Shown piece after piece: positions 1 to 8,431 of a DNA stretch of 54,274 bases. Position numbers and translations under genes: made by a program. Positions within the stretch are counted from its first letter, which is position 1; every line of letters begins with the position of its first letter. Origin of the DNA: Lachnospiraceae bacterium (GTDB lineage: Bacteria > Bacillota > Clostridia > Lachnospirales > Lachnospiraceae); the NCBI GenBank assembly GCA_030523345.1, contig JAUNIR010000006.1, forward strand, positions 1 through 54,274, given 5' to 3'. Under the pieces are notes generated by a model that did not search any database, was not told the DNA's origin, and saw only the letters and a list, made by a program, of their open reading frames with translations.

Positions 1-2
1 TA

Positions 3-71
3 AAACTGGCAGAGCCACTACTAAAGACAGAGTATGGTAAATACCTTGTTGATGTGGCAAATGGTTTATAG
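3..71 (+). CDS. rmlA: Glucose-1-phosphate thymidylyltransferase RmlA, C-terminal end (5' truncated by window edge)
   Basis: An open frame enters from the left edge and stops at TAG 69-71, giving about 22 residues that include LAEPLLKTEYGKYLVD. This fits the conserved C-terminal end of RmlA-type thymidylyltransferases, roughly LA-x-PL-x-K-x-x-YG-x-YL. RmlA makes dTDP-glucose from glucose-1-phosphate and dTTP, the first step of dTDP-rhamnose synthesis. The presence of rmlC 3.2 kb downstream on the same strand supports the call. Only the tail is visible, so identity rests on a short motif plus context. Confidence 0.6.
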   Translation, partial: KLAEPLLKTEYGKYLVDVANGL

Positions 72-161
72 GATAAACTGTGACAATGACACTTGGGGAG
101 GTGTCTTAGTCATATAAGGTATAGACGATTTATTTAATAATAATTAGTAAAGGGAAGTAAA

Positions 162-3100
162 ATGTTTTCACGAGATAATAGAGGGGACGACTTATTTGCA
201 AATTCAACATTTGATACGTCGAATCCAGACAAGATAATTATCAGAGAAAAAGAAGCTAAAAGAAAGGTCAGAAGACGAGTTAAAAAGGGTACAAAAGACC
301 AGGTTTTAGCTAAGAAAGAAGCTATCAAAAAGGCTGACAAGGTTAAGGTTGTTAAGAGCAAAAAAACAGAAAAGTTGGCATATGATACAACAAGTTTCGA
401 TTTCATAGACCTAGATTCATCAAGTAGGGCTGATGATAAAGATTTTAGGTTGCCACGTCTTTCTGAAATAAATAAAAAGAGGGATGATTTTGAAAAAGAC
501 GATTTAGGATCTGATTTTAGAAGAAGTTCTGCGGATTGGAAAGATTCAAAGATACCAGATTATTCAGCACTTAACGATTTATCGGATTCGTCATTTGGCG
601 GTGGGTTCTTCGATGGATTCAAGAGTATGTCTGCGCTTCAGTGGATAGCAGCAGGACTTGCACTTGTTCTATTTGGATCTTCCATTATGACAACAAATGT
701 CTATGCAAATTTACAATGTAAGGATAATCGAGATCAGGCATTTTCAAAACTTTCTACATATGAAGATACAACATTTGAACAAGTTGCGGCTTCAGTAGAG
801 GATATAGAAATCCCTATTTCTATGGAAGAAGCGACACCGGAGGTTGGAAAAGTTCTTTCGCTTGTTTTATCTTCTGTTGAAAAGGACTTAAAAATTAAGC
901 TCGTCGATGAAGACGATACGTTAGTAAAACATGTTCCATGGTCAGTTACAGTAGAAAGTAGCGACGGTAACTCATCAGAAGAAGTTGATGATGACCAGGA
1001 TGGAATTATTCATATGACAGATGTGAATGCGGGGGATTATTCAGTAACACTTAATCCTAATGATTCACTAGCAGATTTTGAACTACCAATGGCTGCTCAG
1101 ATGGTTAGCGTAAAAGCTAAGGTAGAATACAAGGTTATAGCTAATATTAAAGATGAAATCAAGTCTGAGAAGGAAATCAATGTTGCAGCCGAAGATGTGG
1201 CTGGAAATCAGGCGGCAGACCAGGAAGCAGCTCCTCCACCAGCAATGGCGGATACAGTTGAGTTTGTAGAGTCTACAAAGACCATTAATGGAGAAGATTA
1301 TGTTGAAGCAGCCGTTGACCTTACAAAGACTGCTACTATAAAGAAGAATAATTTGTTTGCTTCGCTTCTTGAGAAAGTGAAAGCAACTGCATCAGGATTT
1401 AAGGGAAGTTCATTGGCTTATACAGCGATTTTGGCGGATGAAACACCGGCAACGGAACCTGGTCAAGAAAACCAATCTCCGGAACCTAGCACGGAGTCTA
1501 AGCCAGATCAGCCTGCGACAGAACCTGATCCAACACCTACACATAATTTAAAGTATGTAAGTAATGGAGATGGAACACATACAGAAAAGTGTCAGGATTC
1601 TGGATGTTCTGAAACTGGAAATACAGGAGACTGTACATTTAAAGGTGACAATAGTAAGCAAGCATGTGACATATGTGGAGCATCAAATCCAAATTACAAG
1701 GCAGCACATGTATGTTCACTTTCTACAGTTCAGAATAATGAATCTGTTCATACAATAAAGTGTACAGATGGTTGTGATAAGGGCTATCCAAAGGATGAAG
1801 GTCACTCGTTTGATGGAAATGGTCAGTGTACAAAGTGTGGATATAAGAAGAGTGAACCAACTTTAACGATTAATGCGACAACATTAACACTTACTGTTGG
1901 TGAGGCGACGACTTTAAGTGCGTCTGTAACACCAAGCGCACCGGTTAAGTATTCAAGTTCTGATGCATCAGTTGCATCGGTTGATGGAAGCGGAAGAATT
2001 ACAGCAGTTAAAGCGGGAACAGCTACTATCACAGCGTCTGCATCGGTTGATGGAAAGAATCCTTCGGCGACATGTCAGGTAACAGTAAATGCTAAAGCTG
2101 AGGAAGCAAGTATTCAGCTTTCTGGAAATACATCTGTAAAGGTTAATGAAAAGACAACAATTACAGCTAAAATAACACCTGAAGGAAAGGTGATTGAAGG
2201 CGTAACGTTCTCCGATACATCAATAGCTAAGTCATCTGTAGACGGATTCACTATTACAGTACAGGGACTTAAGGCGGGAAGTACAAAGATGACCGTTAAG
2301 AGTGACAATGGTAAGGAATCAACAGTCACTATTAATGTTGACGGAGGCGAGTATTCAGACGATGCACAGTTATATGATGCATTTAAGAATGCCCTTTATG
2401 TAAAAGATGGTGACACTTATAGACTTGCAAAATATAGGGATTATAAGAGAGACAAAACTCAAAAATTCTATATTAAGCAGGAGACATTCCTGTATACAGG
2501 ATGGCAGACAATAGATGGTGTTAAGTGCTACTTCGACAAGGATCACAATAGAGTAACAGGTAAGCAGATAATCGGAGGAGTAGAATACGACTTCGGTGAA
2601 ACTGGATCAGTATCAACAGGCTCTGGAACACTTGGAATTGATGTATCTAAGTATCAGCCAAGCATTAACTGGTCTGCAGTTAAATCATCGGGTGTTGACT
2701 ACGTAATTATTAGATGTGGATATAGAGGTTCATCTACAGGTGTACTTGTTGAGGATCCTTATTTCAAGAGCCATATTAAGGGTGCTAAAGCGGCAGGACT
2801 TAAAGTAGGTGTATACTTCTTTACAACAGCTGTAACAGAGGCAGAAGCAGTTGAAGAAGCATCAATGTGTGCATACTTATGTAAGGGATACGGGCTTGAT
2901 TTCCCAATCTTTATGGACTGCGAGAGTTCACCTAGACCAGGATATAATGGAATGAGTTCAGGACAGAGAACAGCAATTGTTAAAGCATTCTGTAACACAA
3001 TTAGAAGCGCTGGATATACACCAGGTGTTTATGCTAATAAGACATGGCTTTCAAGCTATATGAATGCTGGAGAGTTATCTGGATATAAGATATGGCTTGC

Positions 3101-3218
3101 TCAATACAATGCAGCACCTACATATTCGGGAAGATATGATATGTGGCAGTATACTTCTAAGGGAAGTGTCAATGGTATCAGCGGATATGTTGATATGAAT
3201 AAATGTTATTACAGATAG
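162..3218 (+). CDS. Membrane-anchored GH25 lysozyme with Ig-like and cell-wall-binding repeats
   Basis: A 1018-residue cell-wall muramidase. The order seen is: a highly charged cytoplasmic N-terminus (1-157, lysine/arginine-rich near 32-70); one membrane span (about 158-180) making it a type II protein; an extracellular stretch; a cysteine-rich segment (about 475-563) made of two CxxC-type units; two Big_2-like Ig domains (about 565-645 and 647-728); a choline-binding-like repeat pair (about 773-817, GWQTIDGVKCYF); and a C-terminal GH25 domain (about 824-1018). GH25 markers are GIDVSKYQ at about 826 and the catalytic DxE in FMDCES at about 917-920. It should cleave the MurNAc-GlcNAc bond outside the cell. 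AGGGAAG at 151-157 precedes the start. Its place between rmlA and rmlC suggests wall remodelling coupled to polysaccharide assembly (inference). Confidence 0.9.
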   Translation: MFSRDNRGDDLFANSTFDTSNPDKIIIREKEAKRKVRRRVKKGTKDQVLAKKEAIKKADKVKVVKSKKTEKLAYDTTSFDFIDLDSSSRADDKDFRLPRLSEINKKRDDFEKDDLGSDFRRSSADWKDSKIPDYSALNDLSDSSFGGGFFDGFKSMSALQWIAAGLALVLFGSSIMTTNVYANLQCKDNRDQAFSKLSTYEDTTFEQVAASVEDIEIPISMEEATPEVGKVLSLVLSSVEKDLKIKLVDEDDTLVKHVPWSVTVESSDGNSSEEVDDDQDGIIHMTDVNAGDYSVTLNPNDSLADFELPMAAQMVSVKAKVEYKVIANIKDEIKSEKEINVAAEDVAGNQAADQEAAPPPAMADTVEFVESTKTINGEDYVEAAVDLTKTATIKKNNLFASLLEKVKATASGFKGSSLAYTAILADETPATEPGQENQSPEPSTESKPDQPATEPDPTPTHNLKYVSNGDGTHTEKCQDSGCSETGNTGDCTFKGDNSKQACDICGASNPNYKAAHVCSLSTVQNNESVHTIKCTDGCDKGYPKDEGHSFDGNGQCTKCGYKKSEPTLTINATTLTLTVGEATTLSASVTPSAPVKYSSSDASVASVDGSGRITAVKAGTATITASASVDGKNPSATCQVTVNAKAEEASIQLSGNTSVKVNEKTTITAKITPEGKVIEGVTFSDTSIAKSSVDGFTITVQGLKAGSTKMTVKSDNGKESTVTINVDGGEYSDDAQLYDAFKNALYVKDGDTYRLAKYRDYKRDKTQKFYIKQETFLYTGWQTIDGVKCYFDKDHNRVTGKQIIGGVEYDFGETGSVSTGSGTLGIDVSKYQPSINWSAVKSSGVDYVIIRCGYRGSSTGVLVEDPYFKSHIKGAKAAGLKVGVYFFTTAVTEAEAVEEASMCAYLCKGYGLDFPIFMDCESSPRPGYNGMSSGQRTAIVKAFCNTIRSAGYTPGVYANKTWLSSYMNAGELSGYKIWLAQYNAAPTYSGRYDMWQYTSKGSVNGISGYVDMNKCYYR

Positions 3219-3228
3219 GAAATGGAAA

Positions 3229-3780
3229 ATGGGTAAAATTACAGTAGAAACATGCGAAATAGAAGGCCTCAAGGTCATTACACCACAGGTGTTTGGTGAT
3301 AACAGAGGCTATTTTATGGAGACATACAATTATAATGATTTTAAAGAGGCTGGAATTGATGAAGTATTTGTTCAGGATAACCAGTCCGCTTCAAAGAAGG
3401 GTGTTATTAGAGGATTACATTTCCAGATTAATTATCCACAGGATAAGCTTGTAAGGTGTATTAGAGGAGAGGTCTTCGACGTGGCTGTAGACCTACGAGA
3501 AGGATCAAAAACTTATGGTAAGTGGTTCGGTGTAATACTTTCTGAGGAGAATAAGAAGCAGTTCTTTATTCCAAAGGGATTTGCTCATGGATTTGTTGTT
3601 TTGTCAGATTACGCAGAATTTGCTTATAAATGTACAGATTTCTATCATCCTAATGATGAGGGTGGTATTATTTGGAATGATCCAGAGGTAGGCGTTGAAT
3701 GGCCAATTGATGGAATCGAACTTACATTTTCGGAAAAAGACACTAAGTGGCCAACACTTAAAGAAAGAGATAATGCTTAA
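3229..3780 (+). CDS. rmlC: dTDP-4-dehydrorhamnose 3,5-epimerase RmlC
   Basis: A 183-residue cytoplasmic cupin enzyme, the normal length for the family. It epimerises dTDP-4-keto-6-deoxyglucose at C3 and C5, the third step to dTDP-L-rhamnose. The RGLHFQ motif carries the catalytic histidine, GDNRGYFMETY near the N-terminus is typical, and the YKCTDFYHP segment holds the expected tyrosine. It starts 10 bases after the lysozyme stop with AGGAAATGG as ribosome binding site. Its TAA shares one base with the next start (TAATG), so translation is probably coupled to the exporter. rmlB and rmlD are not in the window. Confidence 0.95.
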   Translation: MGKITVETCEIEGLKVITPQVFGDNRGYFMETYNYNDFKEAGIDEVFVQDNQSASKKGVIRGLHFQINYPQDKLVRCIRGEVFDVAVDLREGSKTYGKWFGVILSEENKKQFFIPKGFAHGFVVLSDYAEFAYKCTDFYHPNDEGGIIWNDPEVGVEWPIDGIELTFSEKDTKWPTLKERDNA

Positions 3781-4784
3781 TGGACAAGAAGAAAAAGATT
3801 GTAATTGCAGTTGTGACTGCGTTAGTTGTAGCACTTGATTTATACATTCTGTTACATCACAATCCATTAGATAATCACACACAGGAGATTATAAAGAAAG
3901 TAATCTCCTGTGTGATTCTTAATGCTATATATGTTGTATTTCTAATGGGATACGATAAAATTGTTATTTTGCCTTTAGAGTTACTACAGAACAGACGTCT
4001 TATTTGGAAGCTTGCAAAGAATGATTTCAAGACTAGATATGCTGGTTCGTATCTTGGTATATTCTGGGCATTTGTGCAACCTATTATTACTGTTTTACTT
4101 TACTGGTTTGTCTTTACAATTGCGATTCCTTCAAGGGCTACAACGCTAAACGGAGATTTAGAAATCCCGTATGTTCTATGGCTTATTGCAGGTATTGTTC
4201 CATGGTTTTACTTCTCAGAAGCATTATCAAGTGGAACCAATGCTCTTCTTGAGTATAATTACCTTGTTAAAAAAGTAGTATTTAAGATTAGTATTCTGCC
4301 AATAATAAAGCTTATTTCAGCATTATTTGTGCATTTATTCTTTATTGCATTTACATTAATTTTATATTCATGTTATGGAATGTATCCAGATCTTTATACG
4401 CTTCAGATTTTCTATTATTCAGCATGTATGTTTGCATTTACATTAGGTCTTTGCTACATTACGTGTTCTATAGTTATATTCTTTAGAGATCTAGGTCAGA
4501 TTATATCAATAGCACTTCAAGTAGGAATTTGGGCAACACCAATTCTCTGGAATCTGAATTCAATGTTAGCATCTCATCCACAGTATGCATGGATGAAATT
4601 TATATTCAAGCTAAATCCAATGAACTATATTGTTGAAGGATATAGAAATGCGCTTATAGATAAGATATGGTTCTACGAGACGTTCTATTCAACTGCTTAT
4701 TTCTGGATATTAACACTTTGCTTGTTTGCCGTTGGAGCTTTAGTGTTTAAGAGATTGAAAGTTCATTTTGCGGATGTGTTGTAG
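3780..4784 (+). CDS. ABC-2 polysaccharide exporter permease (Wzm type) with an N-terminal extension
   Basis: A 334-residue membrane protein that pairs with the ATPase just downstream to move a lipid-linked polysaccharide across the membrane. The core begins at about residue 73 with the family pattern RLIWKLAKNDFKTRYAGS followed by LGIFWAFVQP, then about six membrane spans and the C-terminal LNPMNYIVEGYR region. Residues 1-70 are extra: they add two predicted spans (about 7-26 and 40-57) not usual in Wzm/TagG proteins. An in-frame ATG at 3945 (residue 56) would remove most of the extension, but no ribosome binding site precedes it. The 3780 start overlaps the rmlC stop. A perfect inverted repeat lies within codons 33-45. 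Confidence 0.88.
   Translation: MDKKKKIVIAVVTALVVALDLYILLHHNPLDNHTQEIIKKVISCVILNAIYVVFLMGYDKIVILPLELLQNRRLIWKLAKNDFKTRYAGSYLGIFWAFVQPIITVLLYWFVFTIAIPSRATTLNGDLEIPYVLWLIAGIVPWFYFSEALSSGTNALLEYNYLVKKVVFKISILPIIKLISALFVHLFFIAFTLILYSCYGMYPDLYTLQIFYYSACMFAFTLGLCYITCSIVIFFRDLGQIISIALQVGIWATPILWNLNSMLASHPQYAWMKFIFKLNPMNYIVEGYRNALIDKIWFYETFYSTAYFWILTLCLFAVGALVFKRLKVHFADVL
3878..3914 (+). other. Perfect 14-bp inverted repeat inside the exporter permease gene
   Basis: CACACAGGAGATTA (3878-3891) and TAATCTCCTGTGTG (3901-3914) are exact reverse complements separated by nine bases. In mRNA they would form a long uninterrupted stem about 100 nt after the permease start codon. No T-run follows, so it does not look like a standard intrinsic terminator. 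It could slow ribosomes, protect mRNA or be a processing site; the function is unknown. Confidence 0.6.
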
Positions 4785-4833
4785 TTTAGAGGCTCAGAAT
4801 ATATTTTTGTAAAAATAAACAAGGTTTAGATAT

Positions 4834-6129
4834 ATGGAAAATAAACAGCAGGAAGTGGCCATTAAGGTCGAAAACTTAACAAAGATATATAAGTTATACG
4901 ATAGAAACAGAGATCGTTTGAAAGAGGCACTACATATCGGAAGACATGTAAATGCGCATGATCATTATGCTTTAAATGACGTTAATTTTACTGTAAATAC
5001 TGGAGAAACAGTAGGTATTATTGGAACAAATGGTTCTGGTAAATCTACAATTCTTAAAATTATTACAGGTGTATTAAATCCTACGCACGGAAGTGTTACC
5101 ATTAATGGCCGTGTTTCAGCTCTTCTTGAGCTTGGTGCAGGATTTAATATGGAATTTACTGGTATTGAGAATATTTATCTTAACGGTACGATGATTGGGT
5201 TTTCTGAAGAGGAAATAGATGCCAAGCTTCAAGATATTCTCGATTTTGCAGACATAGGTGATTTTGTATACCAGAAGGTTAAGACATACTCAAGTGGTAT
5301 GTTTGTTCGTCTCGCATTCGCTGTGGCAATTAACATCGATCCTGAAATCCTTATAGTTGACGAGGCTTTGTCAGTAGGTGATGTGTTCTTCCAAAATAAA
5401 TGTTATAGAAAATTCGAAGAGTTTAAGAAACAGGGTAAGACAATTCTTTTTGTAAGCCATGACTTAAGTTCTATTAGTAAATATTGTGATAGAGTTGTTC
5501 TTCTTGAAAAGGGCAAAAAAATTGGTGAAGGTGAGCCAAAAGAAATAATCGATATGTACAAGAAGGTTCTTGTTGGCCAGCTTGATAAAATATCTGATAC
5601 AAATAAGAGCCAGAGTCTTTCTACAGGTGCAAAGTGGAAGGATCAGATGAATCTTAATCCTAACCATGACGAGTATGGCAGTGGTCTTGCAGAATTTGAA
5701 GATTACTGTGCATACGATAATGAAGGTAATATCACAAATACAATTATTAAGGGTGAATCCTTTACTGTTAAACTGAAAATCAGATTTTTCGAAAAAATAC
5801 AGGATCCTATTTTCGCAGTTTCATTTAAAAACATGCAGGGAACTGAAATAACTGGAACAAATACAATGTTCGAAAAAATGACTATAGATACTCCTGAGCC
5901 AGGAGATGTTTATATTGCTACATTCACACAAGATATGAGCCTTCAGGGTGGAGAATACCTTGTGTCTTTAGGATGTGTCGGATATAAGGACGGTAATTTT
6001 ACTGTATACCACAGAGTTTATGACATCTTTAATCTGACAGTTATTTCATCTAAAAACACAACAGGCTTTTATGATATGAACACTATTATTACAGTGAGAA
6101 AAGAAGGCGAAGATGGAAGCGAAGAATAA
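4834..6129 (+). CDS. ABC exporter ATPase with Wzt-like C-terminal domain
   Basis: A 431-residue ATPase powering the permease encoded just upstream. Residues 1-245 are the nucleotide-binding domain: Walker A GTNGSGKST (64-72), signature YSSGM (152-156), Walker B ILIVDE (172-177) and switch H209. Residues from about 285 to the end form a second, beta-rich domain absent from simple TagH ATPases and placed as in Wzt. In Wzt-type exporters this domain reads the modified non-reducing end of the finished glycan. Finding it next to a methyltransferase/kinase gene that overlaps it by 17 bases fits that mechanism (inference). The ribosome binding site is weak (AAGG about 11 bases upstream). Confidence 0.93.
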   Translation: MENKQQEVAIKVENLTKIYKLYDRNRDRLKEALHIGRHVNAHDHYALNDVNFTVNTGETVGIIGTNGSGKSTILKIITGVLNPTHGSVTINGRVSALLELGAGFNMEFTGIENIYLNGTMIGFSEEEIDAKLQDILDFADIGDFVYQKVKTYSSGMFVRLAFAVAINIDPEILIVDEALSVGDVFFQNKCYRKFEEFKKQGKTILFVSHDLSSISKYCDRVVLLEKGKKIGEGEPKEIIDMYKKVLVGQLDKISDTNKSQSLSTGAKWKDQMNLNPNHDEYGSGLAEFEDYCAYDNEGNITNTIIKGESFTVKLKIRFFEKIQDPIFAVSFKNMQGTEITGTNTMFEKMTIDTPEPGDVYIATFTQDMSLQGGEYLVSLGCVGYKDGNFTVYHRVYDIFNLTVISSKNTTGFYDMNTIITVRKEGEDGSEE

Positions 6130-8431
6130 AGAGGTAATTGGAAACATAGCCCTTAATTTAGACTACTATAAGGGCGAAGATCTTTATTCAGAGGGTGCGG
6201 CTGAGGACGTGCTCCTTGATTTAGTTACTAGATATTCAGAATCGGATTACGAACATATTATACAAAATTCAAAGTCTTGGAGTGTAATGTACCATCTTTC
6301 TCATATAAGAGAAAATATTGTTACATGGCTTCCTATAGGTAAGAAATCTAGAGTACTTGAAATAGGTGCCGGTTGTGGCGCGGTGACAGGAGGACTTGCT
6401 AAGCTTGCGGGGCATGTTGATTGTATAGAGCTTTCTAAAAAACGTAGTACTATTAATGCGACAAGGCATAGAGAGTATAGTAATATAGACATTTATGTAG
6501 GTAATTATACGGACGTAGAGCCTAATTTAACAGAAAAATACGATTACGTAACTTTAATAGGTGTACTTGAATATGCAGGTAGCTATATTCAGTCAAAGGA
6601 ACCATATACAGATCTCCTTAGAAGTGCAGCTAGTCATCTCAAGCCGGATGGCAAGCTACTAGTAGCAATTGAGAATAAATTTGGACTTAAATACTTTGCT
6701 GGCTGTAAGGAAGATCATACAGGCGAATACTTTGGCGGAATTGAGGGATATAGAAACAATACAGGTGTGAAGACATTCTCAAAGGGGTCGCTAGAAAGGA
6801 TGATGGAGCAGCTTAATTTGAAGGGGAAGTTTTATTATCCATATCCAGATTATAAGCTTGCACATACAATTTATTCTGACGATATGTTACCTAATGAGGG
6901 GGAACTTAATACAAACCTTCGTAACTTTGATAATGATAGAGTTGTTTTATTTGATGAGACAAAGGCATTCGATTCAATAATTGAGGAAGGAAAATTTGAT
7001 TATTTCTCAAATTCATTCCTTGTTGTCATGACAAAAGAGGATATCTACGATTGTCTTAAAGTTGTTCCAATTTTTGCAAAGTATGCAAATGAGCGAAGAA
7101 ATGACCTAAGAGTTGCAACAATTCTTTATAAGAATAAGGGGGATAAACCTCTTGTATATAAGTGCGCGGGTAATAACACATCTAATACGCATATAAGAAA
7201 TATAAGTAAAAATTACAATATATTATGTGAAAGATGTCAAGATACAAAGTTTGAACCGAATAAATGCCAATATATTCAGGGCGAAGAGCCAGTTCCGTTA
7301 GTGGCGGGCGCTACATCTAAAGCTATTGATGTAATTAACTTTGAGTATATCAGTGGCATGTCAATGGACAGTTATATATTTGATTTAGCTGATGCTAAGA
7401 AATATGATGAAATAGAAAAAATCATTAGAAAATATATAAGTGAAGTGGCATTACTAAATGGTAATAAGCCATTTAAACAGACTCAGAGATTTGAGGAAGT
7501 ATTTGGAAAATATAAGTTTGATAGCTCATATACTGGTGCAGAAGAGAGCGATTTTGATATAATCTTTTCTAATATTATTTTTGATAAGGAAAAAGGTGCG
7601 GATGGCCCTTGGAATCTAATAGATTATGAGTGGTGTTTTGATTTCCCAATTCCTGACAGATTTATGGCATTTAGAGGATTGTACTATTATTTTGAGTTCT
7701 CAAATCCAACATTAAAAGTTCATTTTGAAAGCGAAAATGAGAATGTATACCAAAGATTTGGATTTACAGAAGACGAAATCAAGATGTTTATAGAGATGGA
7801 ACATAATTTCCAGGTGTTTACAATTGGTGGAGTTGCGAGTCTTGAAGTGTTACACGCCATTATGCCTACAAATACTGTATTCCTTGATAACATTCTTAGA
7901 GAGAGTAATGCCTTAAAGAATCTTAACAACCCTAAGATATATTATAGTTACGGAGAAGGCTATTCGGATGACCGTAGAATATATATAATTCCTAAGGTTG
8001 ATGGAGCAAAGGTTGAAATGGATATACCGCTTGCATCTAATATGCGAGGCGTGAGAATAGACCCTACAGAATATGATTCTATAGTTTCTATTAAGGAGAT
8101 ATATTTAGTATCAAAATCTGGAGAGGTAAAATGGGTAGATGAGTTTTTAATGAATGGATATATGGTCAGTGATAAGACTATTTTGTATAACACGAATGAT
8201 GCCCAGATTATTGTAGATAATATTAGTCCTAACATGGATAAATTGCATATATCATATGATGTATCAATGTTTTTGCCTAACATATATGAAGATTTCATGA
8301 AATTGTGTAAACAAAAGCAGAAAGAGGAGTATAAAGAGCCAGGATTTAAAGATAAACTGCTTATGAAGCTTCATCTTAAGAGAAGACCGGCGCCTTTGCC
8401 AGAGGGATACCATTACAATGTGGTTAAGTAA
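6113..8431 (+). CDS. Methyltransferase fused to a kinase-like domain (WbdD-like chain-terminator candidate)
   Basis: A 772-residue cytoplasmic protein. The N-terminal part is a class I SAM methyltransferase with motif I VLEIGAGCGAVTGG at 81-94 and acidic IEL at 105-107. The central part resembles APH/choline-kinase folds: DFDIIFSN at 480-487 matches the catalytic-loop spacing HxDx4N (with Asp in place of His), and NLIDYEW at 501-507 matches the metal-binding IDxE segment. A less characterised beta-rich region and a basic tail follow. In E. coli O9a, WbdD has a methyltransferase-kinase order and caps the O-antigen for export by a Wzt-C transporter. The same neighbours occur here, so capping is a plausible role, but it is not proven; the kinase assignment rests on motif spacing alone. 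Confidence 0.72.
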   Translation: MEAKNKEVIGNIALNLDYYKGEDLYSEGAAEDVLLDLVTRYSESDYEHIIQNSKSWSVMYHLSHIRENIVTWLPIGKKSRVLEIGAGCGAVTGGLAKLAGHVDCIELSKKRSTINATRHREYSNIDIYVGNYTDVEPNLTEKYDYVTLIGVLEYAGSYIQSKEPYTDLLRSAASHLKPDGKLLVAIENKFGLKYFAGCKEDHTGEYFGGIEGYRNNTGVKTFSKGSLERMMEQLNLKGKFYYPYPDYKLAHTIYSDDMLPNEGELNTNLRNFDNDRVVLFDETKAFDSIIEEGKFDYFSNSFLVVMTKEDIYDCLKVVPIFAKYANERRNDLRVATILYKNKGDKPLVYKCAGNNTSNTHIRNISKNYNILCERCQDTKFEPNKCQYIQGEEPVPLVAGATSKAIDVINFEYISGMSMDSYIFDLADAKKYDEIEKIIRKYISEVALLNGNKPFKQTQRFEEVFGKYKFDSSYTGAEESDFDIIFSNIIFDKEKGADGPWNLIDYEWCFDFPIPDRFMAFRGLYYYFEFSNPTLKVHFESENENVYQRFGFTEDEIKMFIEMEHNFQVFTIGGVASLEVLHAIMPTNTVFLDNILRESNALKNLNNPKIYYSYGEGYSDDRRIYIIPKVDGAKVEMDIPLASNMRGVRIDPTEYDSIVSIKEIYLVSKSGEVKWVDEFLMNGYMVSDKTILYNTNDAQIIVDNISPNMDKLHISYDVSMFLPNIYEDFMKLCKQKQKEEYKEPGFKDKLLMKLHLKRRPAPLPEGYHYNVVK

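Noticed and set aside
81-112. Imperfect inverted repeat TGACAATGACAC / GTGTCTTAGTCA after the rmlA tail
   Set aside because: Two mismatches and no T-run, so a terminator call is not supported. It might be a weak hairpin only.
3780-3947. ATG 3945 as the true start of the permease
   Set aside because: No ribosome binding site lies ahead of it, while the 3780 start is coupled by TAATG to rmlC.
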